Source: Ustilaginoidea virens (Eukaryota > Ascomycota > Sordariomycetes > Hypocreales > Clavicipitaceae). From it: DNA of 64,000 nt. The DNA is taken from the NCBI RefSeq assembly GCF_000687475.1, contig NC_057316.1:1612001-1676000 (forward strand), written 5' to 3'. The translations under genes and the position numbers were made by a program. Position 1 is the stretch's first letter. Each line of letters starts with the position of its first letter. Shown here one piece after another: positions 11,166-23,289 of this stretch. The notes beneath the pieces are model-generated. The model worked only from the letters and a program-made list of their open reading frames with translations. It made no database searches and was not told where the DNA came from.

Positions 11166-12184
11166 ATACCTCCTAAACGCAGTTAGACATTGACCGGCCT
11201 TTTTACCCACCCTTCCACATATATAACCGCCCTATTTTAGTTGATGAAGGTCTTAAAGGCTTTATTAGGCATTCCCTTAATCATTATATCGGCGAGATTA
11301 TCATTCCTATTAATCTAATAGATCTCATATATCTCCTGGCGCTTATATAACTATCGTAGGGCTATAATATCTATTATAAGCCTTTTCTCTTTAGTAGTGC
11401 CTAACTTAATAAGGCATTCATATAATAAAAACGAATCTATATATACAACCGTAGGGATCTTCGGTAATCCCAGCCTGCTAGTAATCATATTGAGGGTTAT
11501 ACCTATTGCATATGCGATATCGACCCCTTGCACTATACTATACAGCTCCGAAGCGAGTGCGCTGCGTGTCATACGCTTACTTTTTATAGAGCTGTAAGTG
11601 ATGATATTACCTATTAGGTTGAAGGTATTATCCGCTATATCTTCCTCGTTCCCTAGTATAATCACGTAACCAATCTAGGAGCTTAAATCTTTATTATTAG
11701 CAAAAGATCCGTTAATAAATATAAAGATCTTAGCTATATTAAGAGCCAAATTGATATACCGTAAGCTATAATCTTAGTTATCGCGCTGCTATTAGAGGCG
11801 TTTATTCAACCTCGCGATATCGTTATGGTTAGGTTGCTAGTATTATGCTGCGATAGATAAGTCAAAAGACGCCTCAGGCTGGCAGACCGTAGCTATATAA
11901 GCACCGCAAGCGTATTGCTCGATGTAATTACGCTAGGCTATAAGCGCATTTTTGTCGATAGTCTCGATCTTCTTACTTTAACCTTTCTAGTATAACGTCA
12001 TTATGCCATCGGGAGTGGCCGTTAGTATACACCCATTAAATATCAAAGGCACAATTAGCAATAGCCTCGTCTTAGGCTTAGCATTAAAGCCTGCCTTAGT
12101 AAGCTCTAATTCTTCCCATTAGAAGAAGGCATTATCACTAAGGCTAAAGGTATCGTTAGTCTGTATACCTACAATACCGAAGCA

Positions 12185-12286
12185 TATAGTATCGCCAGTA
12201 CGATCAGGAATATTAGTATCGTTAGTACGGTTAGGAATATCAGTATCGTTAGTATAGTCAGTATTGCCAGTGCGGTCATTGCCAGC
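12185..12286 (-). repeat. Tandem repeat inside CopA-2 RT, 34 codons
   Basis: Between the conserved YNPCLLIS and CFGIVGIQTND blocks lies an imperfect repeat of a 9-residue unit close to DRTNDTNIP (27 bp), about 3.5 units, in frame. The same position holds 11 codons in CopA-1 (18982-19014), 17 in CopA-0 (21678-21728) and 24 in CopA-3 (32990-33061). Confidence 0.85.
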
Positions 12287-13032
12287 AGATATTAGCAAAC
12301 AGGGGTTATAAGTGGATGTAGTCATACCCAATTTCTCGCGATAATGCCGGAAGTATATCGCCCACTAGTAAGTGCCTGCCTCAGCTATTCTGTATAGTGG
12401 CTTTACCACTTCTATGATCGTATTATCGGGGTATTAATGCGCTATCTGCTTAGGTAGCTTAGCGATAATCAATCTATTAAGGGTGGTGGATAACTGCACA
12501 TAAGCCTATATAATATCACATATCCAGAGGAATAAGCCGTAAAAGCGTTATAGTAATAGGGCTAATAATATAAGTAACTATTAACTAGCCTATTGGATTG
12601 TAGGGGACTAAGTTAATATCAATTGCTTTTCATTATCACTATAACCTTATATAACAAGTCGTGATTTCTCATACAGTATATCTATGCTTTTACCCTTAAT
12701 CTCTCGTACTATACGTAAGTTAAAAAGGCGTTAGGCTCTATATTTACCGATATTAAAGGTAATAAATCGGAATATATCGCGGGCCTATAATGCTTCTATT
12801 TCTATACGGTTAGACTATTCGAACGGGTCTCTAGGGGTTATAATCTTGCCTTCCCGGCGTAATTAGCTAGTAAGCTATAGGTCGGCTTGCTCTTTAGCGG
12901 TTAGGAAAGAGGCATTAATAACGGTATTAGAAGCGATAGCATTAATAAAAGCCTCTTCTTAGTCCTTATTAATTATAACATCGGATACCACCCTTACTAG
13001 TGATACTAGCCTAACTTAATCAGACCTAGTAG

Positions 13033-13130
13033 CTGGCGACGGATATATCGCGGCTATAGGTATTATTAATAATATCTCGGCTGCAGGTATTATCGCGACT
13101 AGAGGTGCGGCTGCAGCCGGTACCGGTATC
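13033..13130 (-). repeat. Ala/Pro-rich linker repeat in CopA-2 pol
   Basis: Encodes VPAAAAPLVAIIPAAEIL and on to IAAIYPS, between integrase and RT. Its length differs per copy, counted between the shared IP and IYPS: 25 codons here, 34 in CopA-1 (about 18118-18225), 32 in CopA-0, 14 in CopA-3. Confidence 0.75.
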
Positions 13131-14899
13131 CTGACTTCTATCCGGCCGGGGCGGGCCAGGCCTTTAGTATAGATAATATCTTCGGCATTATTAGCAGTAG
13201 GATTGCTATTAAGGTTGTAGTTATAAGGCTTAACGACCGTTAACCGGAACTTAACCAGGCCATATGGCATCTATACGATATAGGTCTCACTATCGAGGCT
13301 GATTAGCTAGTACAGCCTATACCATCCACCCTTTTCTCTCTATACCTATATATTTAACTATAGGGGTAGTCGGTAGATAGGCTATATATTTAGGCCATTC
13401 TATTAGGTAAGGGCATTATGAACTTATCGCTTAGCGAGGCATTTCCTAGCCTTATTAGTAGCATTTTGTAATATTAAAGCGCATTATAATACTAATAAGC
13501 TAGGGGGTAAATTATCTATAAGTCGAGGATATACTCTAAAGACTAATAACGTAGGTACTAGACCATTAGGTCTAGCGGAATCGTTAATAGCTTTTACAGT
13601 AAGCTATAATTTCTATTCCCTTATTATTAGGTCGCCTACTTTATTATTAATAATTATATAGGCTTGGCGTAAGGGGGCGTAATATCTCTCGACTTTGCCA
13701 ATGCTATTATAGGCTTCTATAGGAATTTCATCTATATTAATAGATAGAAGCCGGGTATTATTGCGGAATTCGGTAGAGGCGAAGTTAGGTCTAGTATTAT
13801 AAACTATCTAATTTAGCGGGCTAAGGTATATATCAATCTAGTATTCCTTAAGGGCATTCTAAATGTCTTAGGCCTTCTATTTCTATAGGTTAAGGAACCT
13901 AGCTGCCTAGAAGCTTATTGCGGCATCCACAATATATAATACCGGCCGATTATTAATATAAAGGATATCTATAATTATCTCGTAATTAAATTAGCAGTTA
14001 TCCTTTAGGGTGAATTTAAATCGGCTAAGTGCCTTAGCGTTTATCTGGCATTAGTGGTATATATATATAATACTCTTAATAATATTACGGTCGATATTAT
14101 TATAACCAGCCCGTTAAAGCAATTTGGAGAGCCTATTAATAGAGGAATGCCCGAATCGACAATATAGCTAATGGATTTTTTATGACGATAGATAGAAGGC
14201 TGTAGTATCTATAGCATTAAGAGTCTACTATAGATATCCCTATTTCCTAATAATTGGGACCTTAATATCCCCTTAGATAAATAGGTTATTAAGATTATTA
14301 AGCTTTACACTCATCCTATCTATATCCATAATAGAATATAAGAAGGGGGTATTGCTATTAAGAATATAGAAGGGGATATTACCGAATATCGTTAGGATAT
14401 TTAGTATACTAGAAGATATAGCGCAGCCTACGCCGAAGTTTACTATATACTTCTTATCAGTTATCTTAATAGTTAGGGTCTTTATTAATCTTATTAGTGC
14501 CTTTGCTTCACCTAGGCCTACTATTAATAGGCCGGAGGCATTAGTATCTAGGAGGATTCCATAGAAAGTATAGTCACTATAGCGCTCTTCTTTTAGAAAG
14601 GCAGAATTATAGTTCGGTAAGGGCATTCAAAAGGGGTCAACTTATATAAAGGCATATCGGCATAATTTATCTTATAGGGCCTATAATATCTCAATAGATA
14701 ATAACGGTTCTGCTTGCGTAGGGGCTTAGAAATACTAAGTGGCTATAATTTGCGGTATAGTAGCATTCTCTGCATCCTAGTTTATATACCCTATTATTAT
14801 TACCTCGATATTACCGATAATATCATTAAGGTTAGCCTCTATATCTTTTTTTTTAAGGCCTTAGAGGCCGGGCTCTTCGTATTCCTATAAGAAAATACG

Positions 14900-16990
14900 G
14901 AATTTCTTATTATTAGGGGCAGTATAGTAGGATCGGTTCTTTATCTATTAGTCCTTTAATTCTTATTACTCTTTAGTAGAGTGATTAGATGACTAATACC
15001 CTATTTTATTGCAAATGAAGCATCTTCTTTAATAAGGCCTAGCTAAAAAAGCGCGATTCTATTATTTAAAGCGGCATTAAGGGGGTCTATATCATTAGGG
15101 GCATTAATACCGGTTATATAATTAACTATATCTACGATCTATAAATAACGCTATATCATTATCGATATCTTTAATATCCTAGTGTTGTTGAGGCTACTAT
15201 TGAAGGAAATAATGCTGTTGATTTATATAGTTAGTCTCGTAAATAGAAAGGGATCGCTATAGGTCAGCAGTAAGGCCTTCGAATGTAGGGGCATATTGAT
15301 ATAGCACCTGGCTACACTTAGGGGTATCCCTTATAGTATTAAGTACTTATCGGTGAAGTTCTATATCAGCTATAAAGGGGGGAAGAAGACCACAATATAG
15401 GCATTAAAGTTCCTCTAGTAGGATATTAAGGCATTCTAGCTTTGATTTATCGGGGTGCTTCGCGATAATCAATTAGAGCGTTATTCTATTCTAATAATAT
15501 AAATAGAATTGCTTTATACTCTTATTCTCGAAATAGCTTTTAACTTTGCGGACTATATCGTTAAAAGTAAGGGTATCGCGAATACATTTAATATTATTAA
15601 AGTAATATATCTCAGTATCACCGATTAGTATAATTTAGAATGCTTTAGCGAATATATTATCGGGTAATCCTAGTAGCCGGCACTTACTCTTAAAGGATAT
15701 AACTTTTGGTACAATAAAGTTATTTATTTTACCGCTATATCTATCCTCTATACGATAGCTATATAAGAGGTTAAATATCTTCTTCATTATATTATTAAAC
15801 CTAGTTCGGTAATGATCTTCTTAGCTAAACCTTTATTGGGTATGATCTTTTTAGGGGTATTCTAAAGGGTATTCTAGAACAGCTTATCGGTTAGCTTACG
15901 GTAGGCTAGCGGGATCTCTTGCTGGGTTATCCTATAACCCAGGTCGGTTAGGGTTTACCGGTCCTCTTATTAAGATGGTCTATTTATTGGCCTAAGTAGG
16001 CCGATATTAACGGGAAGGGCTAGGTGCCGTGCCTATTTTTGGCATTATCGGATAAGGCGTTTAGGCCCGATATCTAGTATTAGGGGAATCCTCTATTAAT
16101 GGAAGCATATTATCGGGGCCTATAACCCGAGCTCTGTTGGGTATATTATAACCTCAAGGGGCATTAAGGTAGCCGCCTTAGTTAGCCCGGCTAAGGGTAT
16201 AACCCCTAGGGTGTAATATTTGGTCGGTCGGGCTATAGTCTTTGTCGGCTATTGGATATTATTATCGGGAGCTTTCCCCTATTTCGAATAGCGACTTATT
16301 GTAAATAGGCGTCTTCCCTTTTTATTATTAGGACCGGCCCCTTTCTTTTTTAGTAGGGGTAGGGGCAAAAGGCTTTTTCGATATAGAGGGGGGGATTATA
16401 GGTTATTATAACTGTAATCGTGCCACCCTTAGTGTTGCGAAGTCCCTTAATATTGAGGCTTATAAGGATCTTCTTAAGGGTCTTACTGCGGTAGGTGCTT
16501 GTGATGAATTTTGTAAGCCTGTGATTTCCTAGTCGAAATTGCCGATAGGTACTAATGCTTCCCTATAAGGGTTGAGCCGTAACCGGAATATCTTATGGCC
16601 TAATTGATAGTCGATCTCTTCTTTAGGCCATTCAGGGTTCTATTGTTATTAAAGGCATTCTATTAGGGTTAGTATTATTAGGGAGCCTAATATTCCGATA
16701 TATATGCCGTACTCTCGTAGATATATGCGGAATTCGCGTAGGAATAGTCGATTAATACGGTTAAATAGCTATTCATCCTATTCACTATAATCTTTATAGA
16801 ATAGTTCCTATAGATTATCGTTAATTATGCGATCCTTCTTATAGGTATAGATCAAGAAGGCTAGGCGGTTATGTAATGCCATAGTGGTGGCATTAGGGGT
16901 GACTAGCTCTATCGCAGTAGTCCAATTATTATTGAGAAGGGGGGCAAATCGCTATAACCTTTCGGGCAGTGCTGGTTGTAATATTGATGA
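14900..16990 (-). pseudogene. CopA-2 gag remnant with zinc knuckle
   Basis: Minus-strand gag. The zinc knuckle at about 15037-14996 reads CFICNKIGY, stop, SSNHSTK, keeping two Cys and the His; the third Cys is Tyr. Upstream to about 16990 the sequence aligns with CopA-1 7090-8900, with stops at different positions in the two copies as independent RIP would give. The poly-G at about 17055-17063 (plus strand) is the leader poly-C tract in sense. No start codon could be fixed. Confidence 0.75.
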
Positions 16991-17132
16991 TACTGCCCAT
17001 TGTGATAATAATAATCGTGATTGAGCTATAGTATTGAGAAGAGGGTTTAAGAGGGGGGGGGGATATATTGCAATAAGTGCAAGATCGGCCTTTACCGGTA
17101 GGGGTAAAGAAAAGAAAAAAAGGGGTTAGTTA

Positions 17133-17367
17133 GCAAAATAACTGTTCAACGGAATAGGTTATTTTGCCTCTTATAGTAAGCAGGATGACTATTCAACGGA
17201 ATAGGTCAGCTGCCTCCTATTTATACTAAGGGTATCTTTAAAGATCATAATAGTCAGTATGTTTTCTTCCTTTGTAATAGACGAAGGTAAAAGAGGTCCA
17301 CATCGTTCTTCCAATTAGTTAGCAGTATAACCGTTCAACGGAATAAATTATCTGCCTTCCTAATTAG
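17133..17367 (-). repeat. CopA-2 leader hairpin array (three units)
   Basis: Plus-strand positions: unit 3 at 17133-17167 (gcaaaataac paired with ggttattttgc), unit 2 at 17180-17213 (gcaggatgac with ggtcagctgc), unit 1 at 17312-17367 (gcagtataacc with aattatctgc, flanked by caattag and taattag). All three carry the shared loop ttcaacggaata (sense tattccgttgaa). Order and spacing are as in CopA-1. Confidence 0.7.
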
Positions 17368-17473
17368 TACAATTTGCAATAGAAATCGTTTCTTCGAGTA
17401 GATCTTGCTAATCTGTGATGCACCGTCTTTGCGGGATATAATCCTATAAGTGGTGGTTATCACCACTAATTAG

Positions 17474-17815
17474 TATTGATACAAACCCGGTATACCTAGT
17501 TATACGTAGGGTCGCGCGCGTGGTATCTAGTACCGTGAGGTCACTAAATAAAGGATTAATTGACTTTACTAATAACTGAATTATCTAAAAGGAAAGAAAG
17601 GAAGCAAAAGAGGGTAATTACACGATGTGGCCTTTTTGTGCGTATGCCGATGTCACGTGCATTGGCGCAGTCGGGCCGGGCTGCCCGCGTGCCCTACCGG
17701 GCTTAGGGGTAAAGGGGCAAAAGGGGCCAAAGTGGCCACATCGTGCGCATCGGGTGTGCGCGGCATATCCGTCGCAATGTGCCCAATTGGGCACCTTGCG
17801 ACAGCGATTCCAACA
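17474..17815 (-). repeat. CopA-2 5' LTR
   Basis: 342 bp, partner of 10562-10903, adjoined by target duplication ttact at 17816-17820. Its core keeps many CpA and TpG. Next to it at about 17445-17470 is the primer-site hairpin (agtggtg, ataac, caccact in sense). The ORFs at 17625-17899 are LTR shadows running into CopA-1. Confidence 0.95.
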
Positions 17816-19965
17816 TTACTAAGCGACAAGTTTGCGATGCCTTCGCCTAATAGAACGGCCCGGATATACAGCCTATCTACCGACTACCCCTATAATTAGA
17901 TGTATAGGTATAGAAAGAAAAAGGTGGATGGTATAAGCTATACCAGCTAATCAGCCTCGATGGTGAGACCTATATTATATAGATGCTATATAGCCCGGTT
18001 AAGTTCCGGTTAATAGTTATAAAGCCGTATAACTACAACCCTAATATAGACGATCCCAAAGATATCGTTTATGCCGAAGGCCTGACCTGCCCTAGCCGGA
18101 TAGAAGTTAAGATACCGGCACTAGCTGCAGCCGCACCTCTAGCCGCGATAATACCTATAGCCGAGATATTATCGACGATACTTATAGTCGCAACATCATT
18201 AATAACACCTATAGCCGCGATATATCCGTCGCCAGCCACTGGGTCTGATCAAGTCAGGCTAGTATTACTAGTAAGGATGGTATCCGATATTATAATTAAT
18301 AAGGACTAAGAAGAGGCTCTTATTAATACTATCGCTTCTAATACCATTATTAACGCCTCTTTCCTAACCGCTAAAAAGTAAGCCGACTTATAGCTTACTA
18401 GCTAATTACGCCGGGAAAGCAAGATTATAACCCTTAGAAACTCTTTCTAATAGTCTAACCGTATAGAAATAGAAGCATTATAGGCCCGCGATATATTCCG
18501 ATTTATTACCTTCGATATCGGTAAATATAAAGCCTAGCGCCTCTTTAACTTACGTATAATACGAGAGATTAAAAGTAAAGGCATAGATATGCTATATGAG
18601 AAATCACGACTCGTCATATAAGGTTATAATAATAATAAGAAGCAATTGATATTAACTTAATCCCCTATAATTTAACAGGCTAGTTAATAGCTACTAATAT
18701 CAATAGCTCTATCACTATAATAGTCTTACAGCCTCTTCCTTTAGATATAGGATATCATATAGGCTTATATGCAGTTATTTATAACCCTTAATAGATCGAT
18801 TATCACTAGGCTACCTAAGCAGATAGCGCACCAATATCCTGATAATACCATTATGGAAGTGGTTAAGCCGCTATACGGAATAGCTGAGGCAGGCACCTAC
18901 TAGTGGGCAATATACTTCCGGCACTATCGCGAGAAGTTAGGTATAACCATTTTAACCTATAACCCCTGTTTGCTGATATCTACTGCCGATATTGACCGTA
19001 CTAACGATACTATATGCTTTGGTATCGTGGGTATATAGATTGATGATACCCTCGGCCTAAGTAATAATGCCTTCTTCTAATGGGAAGAATTAGAGCTTAA
19101 TAAAGCAGGCTTTAATATAAAGCCTAAGACGAGGCTATCGCTAACCGTACCCCTGATATTTAATGGATGCATCCTAACGGCTGATAATAACGGTATAACC
19201 TTATGCCAGAAAGGTTAAAGTAAAAAGATTACAACTATCGATAAAAATACGCCCACAGCCTAGCGTAATTATATCGAATAATGCGCTCGTGGCGCTTATA
19301 TAGCTATAGTCTGCCAGCCCGAGGCCTCTTTTGACCTGTCTATCGCAGTATAATATTAGCAGCCTAACCCTAATAATATCGCAAGGTTGAATAAGCGCCT
19401 TCAATAGCAGCGCGATAACCAGGATCGTAGCTTACGGTATATCAATCTGGCCCTTACTATAGCTAAACTCTTTGTATTTATTGACGGATCCTTTGCTAAT
19501 AATAAAGATTTAAGCTCCCAAATTGGTTATATTATTATACTAGGGAATAAAGAGGATAATCCTATAGATAACGCTAACGCCTTCCTACTGACCGGTAATA
19601 TCGTTACTTATAGTTTTATAAAGAGTAAGCATATGACGTATAGTACACTCGCTTCGGAGCTATATAGTATAGTATAAGGGGTCGATATCGTATATGCAAT
19701 AGGCATAACCCTCAATATGATTACTAATAGGCTGGAATTGCCGAAGATCCCTATGGTTATATATATAGGTTCGTTTTCGCTACATAAATGCCTTATTAAG
19801 CTAGATACTACTAAGGAAAAGAGGCTTATAATAGATATTATAGCCCTATGATAGTTATACGAGCACTAGGAGATTTACAAGATCCGTTAGATTAATAAGA
19901 ATAATAATCTCGCTAATATAATGACTAAGGGAATGCCAATAAAGCCCTTAAGACCTTTATTGACT
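17816..19965 (+). pseudogene. CopA-1 pol remnant, part 2 (linker, RT, RNase H)
   Basis: Continues the reading broken at 10561. An open stretch (17983-18309) contains SPVKFRL, KPYNYNPN and the Ala/Pro-rich linker. RT about 18330-19150: VVKPLYGIAEAGTY, then LLIS (to 18981), 11 variable codons (18982-19014), CFGIVG and an intact catalytic Asp pair at 19042-19047. RNase H/C-terminus: FVFIDGSFANNKDLSSQIGY (about 19477-19536), SFIKSKHMTYSTLASELYSI, LGCGRIF is a shadow frame; TTKEKRLIIDIIAL (about 19808), ending near DNPAD-like NNNLANIMTKGMP (about 19900-19944). Many TAA/TAG stops. Confidence 0.92.
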
Positions 19966-20326
19966 AAAATAGGGCTGTTATATATATAGAGAGGTGGGTA
20001 AAAAGGCCGGTTAATATCTGACTGCATTTAGAAGGTATTAGTGATATCATAGGTGGCAAATATATGGTTTTTTCCTATGTTTAATATTGTGTGCATTTGC
20101 TGCTTTTACTGCGTTTACTGCTGCCCCTTTTTGCCCCTTTGTTTTGGCTGCGATATTTAATATACCGGCTGTACGGTATAATGCCGGCCGCGCGGCGCGA
20201 TAATGTTATCGGCGGCACAACCTGCCGAGACCGCGCCGCACTTTTCTTTCTATATATGCGCCTTATATCCTAGCGATTCCGATGTTTGCTTCTATAAAAA
20301 GAGAAGCTGCTAGTGTCGGAATCGCT
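19966..20326 (+). other. CopA-1 3' untranslated region with terminal hairpin
   Basis: Mirror of the CopA-2 3'UTR: A/T-rich part, GC-rich foldable block (about 20190-20240), then the hairpin agcgattccgat...gtcggaatcgct at 20272-20326 that overlaps the LTR start at 20314. The sense loop contains ataaaaagagaagctgc, the likely polypurine tract. Confidence 0.7.
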
Positions 20327-20648
20327 ATCGTAAGGTGCCTAATTGAGCATATTGCGACAGATGTGCTGCGCACACCCGTTGCGTACGATATGGCTACTTT
20401 TGCCCCTATGCCCTTAAGCCCAATAGGGCACGCGGGCAGTCCGGCCCGACTGCGCCGATGCATGTAACATCGGCACACGCACAAAAAGGCCACATCGTAT
20501 AATTACCCTCTTTTGCTTCCTTTCTTTCCTTTTAGATATTTTTTAGTTATTAGCAAAGCAATCAAATCCTTTACTTAGTGACCTCACGGTACATGATACC
20601 ACGCGCGCGACTCTACGTATAACTGGGTACCCCGAGTTTATATCAACA
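20314..20648 (+). repeat. CopA-1 3' LTR
   Basis: 335 bp, direct partner of 6154-6488; ends tatcaaca, then target duplication aatac (20649-20653). Confidence 0.95.
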
Positions 20649-22970
20649 AATACCTCCTAAATGCAGTTAGATATTAACCAGCCTTTTTACCTACCCTTTT
20701 ATACGTATAAAAGCCCTATTTTGGTCGACGAAGGTCTTAAGGGCTTTATTAGGCGTTCCCTTAGTTATTACATCGGCGAGATTATTATTCTTATTGATCT
20801 AATAGATCTTATATATCTCCTAGCGCTCGTATGACTATCGTAGGGCTATAATATCTATTATAAGCCTCTTTTCCTTAGTAGTACCTAGCTTAATGAGGCA
20901 TTTGTATAATAAAAACAAATCTATATATACAACCGTAGGGATCTTTGGCAATCCTAGCCTGCTAGTAATTATATTGAGGGTCGTACCTATCGTATATGCA
21001 ATATCGACCCCTTATACTATACTATATAGCTCCGAAGCGAGTGCTCTGCGCGTTATACGCTTACTTTTTATAGAGCTATAAGTAATGATATTACCGGTTA
21101 GTAGGAAGGCGTTAGTATTATCTATAGGGTTATCCTCTTTATTCCCTAGTATAATAATATAGCCAATCTAGGAGCTTAAATCTTTATTGTTAGTAAAGGA
21201 TCCGTCGATAAATATAAAGAGTTTGACTGTAGCTAGGGCCAGATTAATATACCGCAAGCCACGATCCTAGTTATTGCGCTACTATTGAAGGCGCTTATTC
21301 AACCTCGCAATATCGTTAGGGTTAGGTTGCTAGTATTATGCCGCAATAAATAGGTTAAAAGACGTCTTAGGCTGGCAGACTATAGCTATATAAGCACCGC
21401 GAGCGCATTGCTCGATATAGTTACGCTAGGCTATAGGCGAATTTTTGTCGATAGTTATAATCTTCTTGCTTTGACCTTTCTGGCATAATGTTATTATGCC
21501 GTCGGTAGTGGCTATTAGTATACACCCGTTAAATATCAGGGGTACGGTTAGCGATAGCCTCGTCTTAGGCTTAGCGCTAAAGCCTACCTTAGTAAGTTCT
21601 AATTCCTCCTATTAGAAGAAGGCATTATTACTTAATCCAAGGGTATCGTCAGTCTGCATACCTACGATACCAAAGCATAAGGCATTGCTAATATGGTCAG
21701 GAACGTTAGTACGGTCAGTATCGCCAGTAGATATCAGCAAATAGGGGTCATAAGTTAATATAGTTATACCTAACTTCTCGCGATAGTGCCGGAAGTATAT
21801 CGCCCACTAGTGGGTGCCTGCCTTAGCTATTCTATATAGAGGCTTGACCACTTCTATAATAGTATTATTAGGATATTAGTGAGCTATCTGCTTAGGTAGC
21901 TTAGCAATAATCGACCGATTGAGGGTAGTTAATAACTGCACATAAGCCTGTATAATATTATATATCTAGAGGAATAAGCTGTAAGAGTGTTGTAGTGATA
22001 GGGCTAATAATATAAGTAACCGTTGACTAGTCCGTTAGATTATAGGGGACTAAGTTAATATCAATTGCTTCTCATCATTACTATAACCTTATATTATAAG
22101 CCTAGATTTCTCGTATGGGGCATCCATACCTTTGCCTTTGATTTCCCATACTATACGTAAGTTAAATAGGCGTTAGGCTCTATATTAACTGATATTAAAG
22201 GTGACGAATCTAAATACATTACAGGCTTATAGTGCTTCTATCTCTATACGGTTAGACTGCTTAAAAAGGGCTCTAGGGGTTATAATCTTTCCTTCCCGGC
22301 ATAATTAGCTAATAAGCTGTAGGTCGGCTTACTCTTTTGCGGTTAAAAAAGAGACATTAATAATGGTATTAGAAGCTATAGTATTAATAAGAGCTTTTTC
22401 TTAGTCCTTATTGATTATAACGTTAGATACTACCCTTACTAGTAATAGTAATAGTTGTCTAGCTTAATCAGTCCTAGTGGCTGGCGACGGATATATCGCG
22501 GCTGTAGGTATTATCAATGATGCTGCGGCTGTAGGTATTATTAATAATGTCTCGGCTGTAGGTATTATTGCGGCTAGAGGTGCGGCTGCAGCTGGTATCC
22601 TAACTTTTATCCTGCCGGGGCAGGCCAGGCCTTTAGTATAGACAATATCTTCGGCATTATCGGCATTAAGATTAGGGTTATAATTATATGGCTTGACGAC
22701 CGTTGACCAGAACTTGACCGGGCTATATAGCATTTGTATGATGTAGGTCTTACTATTAAGGCTGATTAGCCGGTATAGCCTATGCCATCCACCCCTTTCT
22801 CTCTATACCTATATATCTAACTATAGGGGTAGTCGGTAGATAGGCTGCGTATCTGGGCTATTCTATTGGGCGAGGGTATTACAAACTTATCGCTTAGCGA
22901 GGTATTTCCTAGCTTTATAAGTAGCCTTTTGTAATATTAGGGCGTATTATAATACTAATAAGCTAGGGGG
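20649..22970 (-). pseudogene. CopA-0 pol remnant (linker, RT, RNase H)
   Basis: Right part of the outermost Copia element, minus strand. RNase H about 21175-20670, RT about 22450-21200. The catalytic pair is intact (QTDDT, Asp codons 21645-21650). The variable RT repeat holds 17 codons (21678-21728). The linker open block 22733-22464 includes AAAAPLAAIIPTAE and SLIIPTAAIYPS. The element is cut at 22970 by GypA-1; the remaining integrase, gag and 5' LTR lie beyond the window on the right. Confidence 0.9.
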
Positions 22971-23224
22971 TGTTACGGACTCGGGCTATACCCGTGTCAC
23001 AAATTGGCTAGGGCTCGGGCTACGCCCGTACCTAATTCAGGACGGATGACATAAGGCAGACGCGCGGGCCCATAAGGCAATATTAGGGCTCTAGCCCGCG
23101 CTATATATAGATATATATATACTACAGAAGGGACCCGATTCGGGCTCTTCTCCCTTCCTCTTTAATTTTATTAATATATTCAATTAATGCCTATTCGCAG
23201 CCGCCCTAAGGCCAGTCTATTACA
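22971..23224 (+). repeat. GypA-1 5' LTR
   Basis: 254 bp, tgttacgga...tctattaca. It contains two copies of a short palindromic motif, ctcgggctatacccg (about 22978) and ctcgggctacgcccg (about 23014), and a TATA-like ctatatatag (about 23100). Confidence 0.93.
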
Positions 23225-23289
23225 ACTAATAAAACTCTCTTAACCCTTATTATTATATCTTATATAACTGCTAATAATAGATATAGACC

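Larger units (their letters stand above)
11165..14640 (-). pseudogene. CopA-2 pol remnant (protease to RNase H)
   Basis: Read on minus: protease 14626-14273 is an open block with YGILLDTNASGLL (DTGAS with G altered) and PFLYSIMDIDRMSVKL. Integrase about 14270-13380 with FGHPSINRL and the HHCC site. An alanine/proline-rich linker is at 13130-13033. RT about 12960-11960: GMTTSTYNPCLLIS is intact, then an in-frame tandem repeat (12286-12185) and the catalytic pair as QTND (12152-12157; one Asp to Asn). RNase H open block 11665-11351: GNEEDIADN, SIKSKRMTRSALASELYSIV, IDSFLLYECLIKLGTTKEKR. Stops are TAA/TAG at Gln/Trp positions. The product would be cleaved by its own protease into the copying and integrating enzymes. 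Confidence 0.92.
10562..17815 (-). mobile_element. CopA-2, complete Copia element
   Basis: Minus-strand, 7.25 kb, uninterrupted. LTRs are 10562-10903 (3') and 17474-17815 (5'), both 342 bp. Target duplication ttact at 10557-10561 and 17816-17820. It is inserted in the opposite orientation inside CopA-1, a member of the same family, which makes the region look like a long inverted repeat. It is the best-preserved copy of the family: the zinc knuckle and the longest open blocks are here. Confidence 0.95.
6154..20648 (+). mobile_element. CopA-1, Copia element split by CopA-2
   Basis: Plus-strand Copia element with 335-bp LTRs at 6154-6488 and 20314-20648 (TGTCGGAATCG...TATCAACA) and target duplication aatac (6149-6153, 20649-20653). 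It sits in a copy of its own family, CopA-0. The interior is interrupted at 10561 by CopA-2; the reading resumes at 17821. Without the insert it is about 7.2 kb. The protein family is the fungal Copia type with a gag zinc knuckle, a YGILxDTxASG protease, an FGHP integrase zinc site and a C-terminal RNase H containing SxKSKRxTxSxLASELY. Confidence 0.93.

Noticed and set aside
6154..17815. Long terminal inverted repeats (6154-6488 against 17474-17815) suggesting a giant DNA transposon or foldback element.
   Set aside because: Each is one LTR of two different elements in opposite orientation; the direct partners (20314-20648 and 10562-10903) and two sets of target duplications show nested LTR elements.
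17625..17899. ORFs of 65-90 codons in the GC-rich LTR cores (also at 6091-6333, 10706-10963, 20263-20493, 31465-31668, 46100-46369).
   Set aside because: They recur in every LTR copy on both strands, have no start context or protein similarity among frames, and are open only because the GC-rich core lacks stops.
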